A stretch of DNA of 5,647 nucleotides from an uncultured bacterium. Its GTDB lineage: Bacteria > Actinomycetota > Aquicultoria > SKW223. Positions 1 to 5,282 of this stretch are shown here, in pieces. Made by a program: the position numbers and the translations under genes. The stretch covers positions 1 through 5,647 of the forward strand of contig CALIRS010000101.1 of the NCBI GenBank assembly GCA_938042205.1, written 5' to 3'. Position 1 is the stretch's first letter; the number at the start of each line of letters is the position of its first letter. Below the pieces are notes generated by a model. It saw only the letters and a list, made by a program, of their open reading frames with translations. It was not told the origin of the DNA and made no database searches.

Positions 1-1191
1 AGAAGCAAAGAGAAAAAAGGTTTTTTCAATATATGGGTAACCGGCATTACCAGTTTTTTTACTGACATCTCTACAGAAATGGTCTATCCGTTAGTACCCC
101 TTTTTTTGACAGCCAGATTAGGTGCTGGACCAGAAATTATAGGCTTGATAGAAGGAATAGCAGAGAGTGTAGCTTCAATTCTAAAAGCCTTTTCAGGATA
201 CATTTCTGATAGGCTCGGAAGAAGGAAAATCCTTGCAATCGCCGGGTATTCTTTTTCAACATTAGGGAAGTTTTTTCTTTATATCGCAGGATCGTGGCCT
301 GTAGTACTTTTTGCCAGAGTGATTGACAGATTTGGTAAAGGCATCAGAACTGCACCAAGAGACGCACTCGTGGCTGAATCTGTGGACGGCACTGTTCAGG
401 GCCGAGCTTTTGGACTGCATCGAGCAATGGATACTTTTGGAGCGGCCGCAGGTGTAGCCATTGCAATGTTTTTTGTTTACAAACTTCCGAAGGATATTCA
501 TCTTTACCAGAAGATTTTTTTGTTTTCTCTGATACCGGCAGTTCTTGGTGTGATGATACTTTTCCTTGTAAAAGAGGCAAAAAAAGCCGGAAACAGATAT
601 TCTTTTTCGATAAGCTGGAAAAGTGTAGACCCCACATTGAAAAAATTCTTGTTAGTGACATTTCTTTTTACACTGGGAAACTCTTCGGACCAGTTCATAA
701 TCCTCCGAGCAAAAGCGCTTGAAATGTCAATAGTTTCAATTCTTGGTCTTTATTTTGCTTTTAATATTTCATACGGGTTATTAAGTTATCCGGCGGGAAG
801 AATTTCTGATTTGATCGGGCGAAGGAGAATTATCGTACCTGGCTATATTTTTTATGGAGCGGTTTATCTGACATTAGCATTATCAAAAACCGGCGCCCAC
901 TTGCTCCTTATCTTCATCATTTATGGGTTCTACAAGGGACTTACTGATGGAGTGGAAAAGGCGCTGGTGTCTGACCTTTCACAGCCTGAGATTAAAGCCA
1001 CCGCACTTGGTCTTCACGCTACATTAGTAGGTATCGGTCTTTTTCCGGCTTCCTTCATTGCCGGGCTTTTATGGAAGTACTTAGGTTATCAGGCTACTTT
1101 TTACTTTGGTGCCGGCGCCGGTTTCTTATCTGCTTTCTTGATGTGGTACATTCTTTATAATGCAGAAAGAGATAATGGTAGGAGGATTTAA
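1..1191 (+). CDS. MFS transporter, 5'-truncated by the window edge
   Basis: This is an inner-membrane major facilitator superfamily permease with 396 visible residues, close to a full 12-helix protein. The frame is open without a stop back to base 1. The ATG at base 79 is internal: the codons before it encode FFTDISTEM, which belongs to the conserved first-helix segment of this MFS subgroup, so the real start lies upstream of the window. Numbering from the first visible codon, the MFS motif A loop GYISDRLGRRK is at about 66-76, the subgroup signature DRFGKGIRTAPRDALVAES at 109-127, and the second-half motif A copy GRISDLIGRRR at about 266-276. The C-terminal stretch DGVEKALVSDL (about 316-326) is also typical. 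Many hydrophobic segments separate these loops. The substrate cannot be read from sequence; drug or small-metabolite efflux is only a family-level guess. The TAA stop shares one base with the gatB ATG, suggesting co-translation. Confidence 0.9.
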   Translation, partial: RSKEKKGFFNIWVTGITSFFTDISTEMVYPLVPLFLTARLGAGPEIIGLIEGIAESVASILKAFSGYISDRLGRRKILAIAGYSFSTLGKFFLYIAGSWPVVLFARVIDRFGKGIRTAPRDALVAESVDGTVQGRAFGLHRAMDTFGAAAGVAIAMFFVYKLPKDIHLYQKIFLFSLIPAVLGVMILFLVKEAKKAGNRYSFSISWKSVDPTLKKFLLVTFLFTLGNSSDQFIILRAKALEMSIVSILGLYFAFNISYGLLSYPAGRISDLIGRRRIIVPGYIFYGAVYLTLALSKTGAHLLLIFIIYGFYKGLTDGVEKALVSDLSQPEIKATALGLHATLVGIGLFPASFIAGLLWKYLGYQATFYFGAGAGFLSAFLMWYILYNAERDNGRRI

Positions 1192-2663
1192 TGGATTTTC
1201 AGGGATATGAAGCAGTAATCGGACTGGAAGTACATACGGAACTACAAACAGAATCAAAAATGTTTTGTGGTTGTTCAGCAAGAACTTTTGGGGAACCTCC
1301 TAATACCCATGTCTGCCCCGTTTGCCTGGGAATGCCAGGTTCTCTTCCGGTACCTAATGAGCGAGCTATAGAGTGGGCTATTAAGATTGCACTGGCTCTT
1401 AACTGCGAAATTCCTCCTTTCTCCCAGTTTCACAGAAAAAATTATTTTTATCCCGACATGCCTAAAAACTATCAGATTTCACAATATGATTTTCCCATCG
1501 GTGTTAATGGTTATATTGATATCGATACCGAAGAGGGAGAAAAAAGAATTCGAATTCATCGAGTTCATCTTGAAGAGGATACTGGAAAATTGATTCATAT
1601 AGGAAAAACTGGACGCATTAGTGAAGCTGAGCATTCCCTGATTGATTTTAATAGAGCCGGAATTCCTCTGGTAGAAATCGTCACTGAAGCGGATATTCGT
1701 TCCCCTGAAGAAGCAAAAATTTACATGCAATATTTAAGGTCGCTAATCCTTACTCTCGGGGTTTCTGACTGCAATATGGAAGAAGGGTCAATGAGGTGTG
1801 ATGCCAATGTTTCCGTTAGACCGAAAGGAAAAACGGACTTTGGAGTAAAAACTGAAATAAAAAATCTTAATTCTTTTAGAGCTCTCGAGAGGGGGCTTAG
1901 ATATGAGATTGAAAGACAGATAGAACTTCTTAATTCCGGAAAAGAGGTGGTACAGGAAACCAGACATTTCGATGCACAGAGCAAACGAACCGTTACCTTG
2001 AGAACCAAAGAAGAAGCCCATGATTACCGATATTTTCCTGACCCGGATCTGGTGCCTATGGAGTTTCCCCGAGAGTATATTGAGAAGATAAAAAGTTCAC
2101 TTCCAGAGCTTCCGAAACAAAGAAAAGGGAGATTTGTTTCTGAGTATGGAATCCGTCCGAAAGATGCAGCCATTCTTGTAAGAGAAAGAGAGCTGGCTGA
2201 TTTTTTCGAGGAAGCTGTTTCCTTTTTTAATAAACCACAGCAGATCGCCAACTGGCTTCTTTCAGAACTTATCTATCATTTGAATCGAGCTGATCTTAAT
2301 ATTACAGAATGTGCTGTGACTCCGAAGCATCTTGCTGATCTGGTGAAATTGATTGAAGATGGGGTTATCAGTACCAAAATCGCCAAAGAGGTCTTTTCTG
2401 AGTCTTTTGAAACAGGCAAGCTTCCATCAATTATCGTAGAGGAAAAAGGAGTGGTGCAGATTTCTGATGAGGAAATTCTCGTACCCATTATTAAGCAGGT
2501 ACTTCAAGAAAATCCTAAGGCAGTAGAGGACATCAAGAGTGGCAAGAAACAGGCAATCGGATTCATAGTTGGTCAGGTTATGAAAATAACCAAAGGTAAA
2601 GCAAACCCCCAGAGCGTAACCAACTTCCTCAACAAAATATTGGGGTCAGGTCTTGAATTGTGA
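1191..2663 (+). CDS. gatB: Asp/Glu-tRNA amidotransferase subunit B
   Basis: GatB is the tRNA-binding kinase/transamidase subunit of the cytoplasmic GatCAB complex. It phosphorylates Glu-tRNA(Gln) or Asp-tRNA(Asn) and converts it to the amide with ammonia delivered from GatA. The 490 residues match normal family length. Visible hallmarks are the N-terminal AVIGLEVHTELQT (8-20), a CxC/CxxC cysteine set at C26, C28, C42 and C45 that probably binds zinc, the GatB signature LIDFNRAGIPLVEIV (150-164), YRYFPDPDL (279-287), and the C-terminal helical YqeY-like tail with GFIVGQVMKITKGKANPQ (457-474). An AGGAGG at 1180-1185, 5 nt from the ATG, and the 1-nt overlap with the transporter stop fix the start. 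gatA and gatC are not adjacent. The last seven residues (LGSGLEL) and the stop are encoded by a dispersed repeat rather than by a typical gatB 3' end. It is transcribed with the upstream transporter and ends before the 2773 terminator. Confidence 0.97.
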   Translation: MDFQGYEAVIGLEVHTELQTESKMFCGCSARTFGEPPNTHVCPVCLGMPGSLPVPNERAIEWAIKIALALNCEIPPFSQFHRKNYFYPDMPKNYQISQYDFPIGVNGYIDIDTEEGEKRIRIHRVHLEEDTGKLIHIGKTGRISEAEHSLIDFNRAGIPLVEIVTEADIRSPEEAKIYMQYLRSLILTLGVSDCNMEEGSMRCDANVSVRPKGKTDFGVKTEIKNLNSFRALERGLRYEIERQIELLNSGKEVVQETRHFDAQSKRTVTLRTKEEAHDYRYFPDPDLVPMEFPREYIEKIKSSLPELPKQRKGRFVSEYGIRPKDAAILVRERELADFFEEAVSFFNKPQQIANWLLSELIYHLNRADLNITECAVTPKHLADLVKLIEDGVISTKIAKEVFSESFETGKLPSIIVEEKGVVQISDEEILVPIIKQVLQENPKAVEDIKSGKKQAIGFIVGQVMKITKGKANPQSVTNFLNKILGSGLEL

Positions 2664-2667
2664 ATTT
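2641..2667 (+). repeat. Dispersed 27-bp repeat, copy A, at the gatB 3' end
   Basis: These 27 bases begin TGGGGTCAGG, continue TCTTGAATTG and finish TGAATTT. They are an exact reverse complement of 5234-5260. Under a random-base model, a 27-bp exact match inside 5.6 kb has an expected frequency of roughly one in a billion, so shared origin is the only reasonable reading. Copy A lies across the last seven codons of gatB and its TGA stop. Unlike copy B it lacks the second palindrome arm AATTCAAGACC downstream, so it looks like a partial or decayed copy. From memory, similar GGGGTCAGGTCTTG-type sequences occur near IS200-like (Y1/RAYT) transposases in some environmental bacteria; that link is unverified. 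Confidence 0.85.
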
Positions 2668-2772
2668 TGCAGCTCAGAGGGCAAGTTTTTGTTGTGGAAA
2701 AAAGGTAACAAATAAGAGTTTCATGTGTCGTTTGATTATGATACATTAAACAGGGAGGGGCCCTTAGCCTCC

Positions 2773-2816
2773 GGGCGGTCACAAGACTAATTATTAGTGA
2801 CCGCCCTTTGTTTTTT
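2773..2816 (+). terminator. Intrinsic terminator after gatB
   Basis: The perfect 10-bp GC-rich arms GGGCGGTCAC (2773-2782) and GTGACCGCCC (2797-2806) enclose a 14-nt AT-rich loop. The T-tract TTTGTTTTTT (2807-2816) follows at once. This is a textbook Rho-independent terminator on the + strand; no A-tract precedes the left arm, so it should not act in reverse. It lies 109 nt after the gatB stop and would end the transporter-gatB transcript. A small extra hairpin (GGAGG 2754-2758 with CCTCC 2768-2772) abuts its 5' side. Confidence 0.93.
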
Positions 2817-3277
2817 AAAAAACAAGTGGGCTTTCCGTGTGTTGGAAAATTTTAGATCAAAATTGGGATCCTTGAGGTAAGTTAAAAATGGTTTCCAGGA
2901 AAAATCTCAGACCCGCAGAAGATAGACATAAAAATGCTATAAAAAAGCTTTTTTGCTCGTATATTTTGAAAAGTCATCTTCAAAAGACTTAAAGGATAGT
3001 CAATTTCCTGGGTAGGTAGTTTAAAGAAACCCGGAAATCTTTTAAAGTTTCGCCTTTACCCTTGCTTACACTTCCTTTAAAAGCCTGACAACCAAGGATT
3101 TTATTGAAAAAGTTCATTTCTAAATTGATCCCTTAAGCTTCCGACAAAACTCTTACGCTTGAAAGGTTTTAAAGAATCCTAAACAAACAATACCTGTGGT
3201 GTCACCTCCTAAATGCTCTTCTGATAATTTTATCTTCGATAGAAAAGAGCCCAGTATGTTATGAAGGCTTACATGTA
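2817..3277. other. Gene-free spacer with imperfect inverted repeats
   Basis: About 460 bases hold no gene that I can support on either strand. The longest ATG-started frame I noticed is a 42-codon one on the minus strand (3117 down to 2989), without a ribosome binding site or recognisable motif. Visible structure includes a 14-bp palindrome of six A, GC and six T (2941-2954) and a hairpin pairing ATTTCC-GGGT with ACCC-GGAAAT around a bulged T (3003-3038). There is also a 6-bp GCTCTT/AAGAGC hairpin (3215-3250) with an inner TATC-TTC-GATA. The 8-bp palindrome TACATGTA (3270-3277) touches the proposed rimP -35 box. No tRNA or known riboswitch was recognised. It may be a decayed gene or an unrecognised leader RNA. 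Confidence 0.5.
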
Positions 3278-3307
3278 TTGGAAATCGACCTTATTTTTTG
3301 CTAAAAT
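3278..3307 (+). promoter_or_regulatory. Candidate sigma-70 promoter for rimP-nusA-rnpM-infB
   Basis: A -35-like TTGGAA (3278-3283) and a -10-like TAAAAT (3302-3307) are separated by 18 nt, with T-rich sequence just before the -10. Transcription would start near 3314, giving a leader of about 65 nt before the rimP ATG. The position fits the need for a new promoter after the strong terminator at 2773-2816. Both boxes are imperfect and the region is AT-rich, so chance resemblance is possible. The palindrome TACATGTA directly upstream could be an operator, but that is speculation. Confidence 0.5.
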
Positions 3308-3332
3308 CAACTCGACAACCTATCTGTTTTTG

Positions 3333-3363
3333 AAAAAAGTGGGTTTATCCCACTATTTTTTTT
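3333..3363 (+). terminator. Terminator-like hairpin in the rimP leader (candidate attenuator)
   Basis: The stem GTGGG (3339-3343) and CCCAC (3349-3353), extended by one A-T pair, encloses the 5-nt loop TTTAT. An A-run lies before it and an almost unbroken T-run (3354-3363) after it, so more A-T pairs can form beyond one mismatch, and it could work in both directions. The short stem is weaker than the gatB terminator, and the T-run ends exactly where the rimP ribosome binding site (AAAGAGG, 3364-3370) begins. If the proposed promoter is real, this hairpin is inside the leader and would act as a transcription attenuator. I found no convincing competing antiterminator; the best is 4 bp (AACC 3317-3320 with GGTT 3342-3345). 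Confidence 0.72.
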
Positions 3364-3378
3364 AAAGAGGTAGTTTTA

Positions 3379-3834
3379 ATGATGGTTAAAAAAATTGAAG
3401 AAATAATTGAACCGATTCTCAAAAAACAAGGAATCGAGATTGTTGACATTGAATTTAAGCCAAGGAAAGGTGGTTCGGTGTTGACGATTTATATTGATAA
3501 AGAAGGAGGAATCGACTTGGAAACCTGCAAGCAGGTTTCTGAGCTGATAAGTCCGATTCTTGACGTTCATGACCTGATAAAGAGCCGGTATTATCTTGAG
3601 GTTTCTTCTCCGGGAGTTGAGAGACCCTTGAAAAAAGTAAAAGATTTTATGCGCTATGTGGGGAGTGAAGTTTCAGTGAATACTTTTAATAAAATTGAGG
3701 GACGCAGAAGGTTTAAGGGTTTACTTGAGAAAGCAGATGAGAGATCGATAGTTATTAAGGTAGATACAAAGGAATACGAGATTACATATCCTGAAATCAG
3801 CAAGGCAAATCTTGTGGTTGAGATAGAGTTTTAA
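3379..3834 (+). CDS. rimP: Ribosome maturation factor RimP
   Basis: RimP binds the 30S subunit in the cytoplasm and helps its late assembly. The 151 residues are the usual length. The N-terminal alpha/beta domain carries the family motif YYLEVSSPGVERPL (71-84), and the C-terminal SH3-like domain (about 87-151) ends with the typical ISKANLVVEIEF. AGAGG at 3366-3370 lies 8 nt before the ATG at 3379; a second ATG at 3382 would remove only one residue and has worse spacing, so the first was chosen. It is the first gene of the nusA-infB operon and stands 11 nt before nusA. Its expression is probably set by the leader hairpin just upstream. Confidence 0.97.
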   Translation: MMVKKIEEIIEPILKKQGIEIVDIEFKPRKGGSVLTIYIDKEGGIDLETCKQVSELISPILDVHDLIKSRYYLEVSSPGVERPLKKVKDFMRYVGSEVSVNTFNKIEGRRRFKGLLEKADERSIVIKVDTKEYEITYPEISKANLVVEIEF

Positions 3835-3845
3835 CAGGAGGAAAG

Positions 3846-4940
3846 ATGGAAAACAAAAAACTTTTCGAAGCCATAAAAATGCTTGAACTTCAACGCAATA
3901 TTGAAGCGGAAGATATATTTGAAGCTATACAGGAAGCTCTTCTTGCTGCTTACAGGAAAAAATACGGTTCCAGTGACAATGTTCGCATCGATATTGATCC
4001 TGAAAAAGAAGAAATAAAGGCAATACGAACAATCCAGGTGGAGGGTCCTGATGGCGTGAAAGTGGTAGAGGAAGAAATCTCTTCACCTGATTTTGGAAGG
4101 CTTACCGCACAAACGGCAAAACAAATCATTCTTGCAAAGATAAAAGACGCGGAGAGGGAGAGGATATATAAAGAGTTCAAAGATAAAATTGGAGAGCTGG
4201 TAACCGGAACTGTGAGACAGACCGACAGGCGTTTTACTATTCTTGATCTTGGGAATGCAGAAGCCCTGCTTCCTCCTGAAGAACAGATTCCAAGAGAAAG
4301 ATACACCAGAAATTCAAGGGTAAAAGCAGTGATTATTGATGTTAGAAGAGCTAAGAACGAACCACCAGTAGTGGTCTCAAGAACACATCCTATGCTTATC
4401 AGGAGGCTTTTCGAGTTTGAAATCCCTGAAATTCAGGACAGGATAGTTGAAGTTAAGTCGGTTGCCAGAGAGCCAGGATATAGAACGAAAGTGGCTGTTG
4501 CTTCTCATGATAAAAACGTCGACCCAACTGGAGCATGTGTGGGTCCTAAGGGGAGCCGGGTAAAAATGATTGTTTCTGAGTTAAAAGGAGAAAAAGTGGA
4601 TATCGTTGCCTGGGATCCTGACCCTGCAAAATTTGTTGCTAATGCTCTTGGACCTGCAAGGATCACCAAAGTAATTGTCGATCAAGGTGCTGGGACCGCT
4701 TATGTAGTGGTTCCAGAAGATCAGCTTTCTTTGGCTATTGGAAAAGAAGGTCAAAATGCCAGGCTGGCAGCTAAACTAACCGGATTTAGAATTGATATTA
4801 AGAGTGAAAAAGAAGCTGAAGAAGTGGAAAAGCAGGAGCGGGAGCTTCGAGAAAAGGAAATAGAAATTGAAAAGCTCTTAAAAATGACCATAAGCAAAGA
4901 TCTTGAATCTGAGGGGGAGCAAGAGAAACAGGATGGTTAA
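3846..4940 (+). CDS. nusA: Transcription termination/antitermination factor NusA
   Basis: NusA binds RNA polymerase near the RNA exit channel and controls pausing, intrinsic termination and rRNA antitermination. Over 364 residues it shows the RNA-polymerase-binding N-terminal domain (1 to about 115), the S1 domain (about 116-183, from GELVTGTVRQ to PVVVSRTHP), KH1 with DPTGACVGPKGSRVK (226-240), and KH2 with LAIGKEGQNARLAAKLTG (296-313). After KH2 there is only a charged Glu/Lys-rich, probably helical tail (319-364). The acidic repeats that extend the E. coli protein to about 495 residues are absent, as in Bacillus and Thermotoga. AGGAGG at 3836-3841, 4 nt from the ATG, supports the start. 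The 3' end overlaps rnpM by 8 nt. NusA-dependent control of its own operon leader is known in Bacillus subtilis and is a reasonable inference here. Confidence 0.98.
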   Translation: MENKKLFEAIKMLELQRNIEAEDIFEAIQEALLAAYRKKYGSSDNVRIDIDPEKEEIKAIRTIQVEGPDGVKVVEEEISSPDFGRLTAQTAKQIILAKIKDAERERIYKEFKDKIGELVTGTVRQTDRRFTILDLGNAEALLPPEEQIPRERYTRNSRVKAVIIDVRRAKNEPPVVVSRTHPMLIRRLFEFEIPEIQDRIVEVKSVAREPGYRTKVAVASHDKNVDPTGACVGPKGSRVKMIVSELKGEKVDIVAWDPDPAKFVANALGPARITKVIVDQGAGTAYVVVPEDQLSLAIGKEGQNARLAAKLTGFRIDIKSEKEAEEVEKQERELREKEIEIEKLLKMTISKDLESEGEQEKQDG

Positions 4941-5208
4941 GAAGAGGCCAGGCCATGTTCCTGAAAGAACCTGTATAGGTTGTGGAAAAAAGGGCAAAAA
5001 ATCAGAATTTTTTCGGATCGTTAAAACGACTGATGATGAAGTTGTAGTTGCAGAAAGCATAAAAGTGCAAGGTCGTTCAGCATATGTTTGCCGGGATAAA
5101 AATTGTGTGAAACTGGCTCTTAAAAGAATCTCGAGAGCTTTGAGGAAAGACTTTGAGAAAGATGAGCTTTCAAAGTTGGCGTTGACCATCGAGGAACAAC
5201 TAAGATAA
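4933..5208 (+). CDS. rnpM: RNase P modulator RnpM (YlxR family)
   Basis: This is a small basic RNA-binding protein of the YlxR family, reported in Firmicutes to bind and modulate RNase P. With the ATG at 4933 it has 91 residues, which is normal. Family marks are PERTCIGCG (10-18) with C14 and C17, GRSAYVCRDKNC (47-58) with C53 and C58, and the following ALKRISRALRK helix (62-72). A longer frame begins at a TTG (4903), adding ten residues. I prefer 4933 because known members start shortly before the RxCxxC motif and because ATGGTTAA overlaps the nusA stop, a common coupling arrangement. The GGAG at 4916-4919 is 13 nt away, so initiation probably depends on ribosomes finishing nusA. No ylxQ (L7Ae-like) gene follows, unlike in Bacillus. 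Confidence 0.93.
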   Translation: MVKKRPGHVPERTCIGCGKKGKKSEFFRIVKTTDDEVVVAESIKVQGRSAYVCRDKNCVKLALKRISRALRKDFEKDELSKLALTIEEQLR

Positions 5209-5217
5209 TGGAGTAAA

Positions 5218-5260
5218 GGTCTTGAATTAAGGGAAATTCACAATTCAAGACCTGACCCCA
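5218..5260 (-). repeat. Dispersed palindromic repeat, copy B, between rnpM and infB
   Basis: Bases 5234-5260 are the exact reverse complement of the repeat at the gatB end. Here the element is more complete: perfect 11-bp arms GGTCTTGAATT (5218-5228) and AATTCAAGACC (5242-5252) enclose a 13-nt loop, with the tail TGACCCCA on the infB side. No T-tract follows, so it is not an intrinsic terminator. It fills most of the 74-nt gap between rnpM and infB and will form a stable hairpin in the operon mRNA. Size, palindrome and gene-border position resemble REP-like elements, although the GTAG/GGAG foot typical of classic REPs is not seen. Confidence 0.85.
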
Positions 5261-5269
5261 GGGTGGGAG
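5261..5269 (+). promoter_or_regulatory. infB: Distant infB ribosome binding site beside the repeat
   Basis: GGGTGGGAG is the only purine-rich Shine-Dalgarno-like block before infB, and its GGAG (5266-5269) lies 13 nt from the ATG, longer than the usual 5-9 nt. It touches the end of repeat copy B, and the repeat's CCCA (5257-5260) can pair with TGGG (5264-5267) around a GGG loop, which could mask the site. The assignment is tentative; a weak AAAG (5277-5280) lies closer to the start. Confidence 0.45.
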
Positions 5270-5282
5270 AAAATTTAAAGAC

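Noticed and set aside
79..81. ATG at 79 as the transporter start
   Set aside because: The frame is open to base 1 and the upstream codons encode the conserved first-helix segment, so this Met is internal.
2941..2954. A6-GC-T6 palindrome as a terminator
   Set aside because: It is almost all A-T with no loop or GC stem; too weak to terminate, and simple AT-rich sequence explains it.
2964..2990. Overlapping inverted repeats read as an H-type pseudoknot
   Set aside because: The linkers between the two stems would be zero bases, which cannot span a 7-bp helix; the pairings are alternatives, not simultaneous.
2989..3117. Minus-strand 42-codon ATG frame in the spacer
   Set aside because: It has no ribosome binding site, no recognised motif and lies in AT-rich sequence with stops close by; chance is the better explanation.
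2664..3378. tRNA, T-box or CRISPR in the spacer
   Set aside because: I saw no GGTTCGAATCC-type T-arm, no T-box sequence and no regularly spaced direct repeats.
3950..4306. Minus-strand 118-codon open frame inside nusA
   Set aside because: It is antisense to a conserved nusA region, and its translation has no family features; it is a shadow of the real gene.
5218..5252. Hairpin in the rnpM-infB gap as an intrinsic terminator
   Set aside because: It has no T-tract after the right arm; the following bases are CTGACCCCAGGG.
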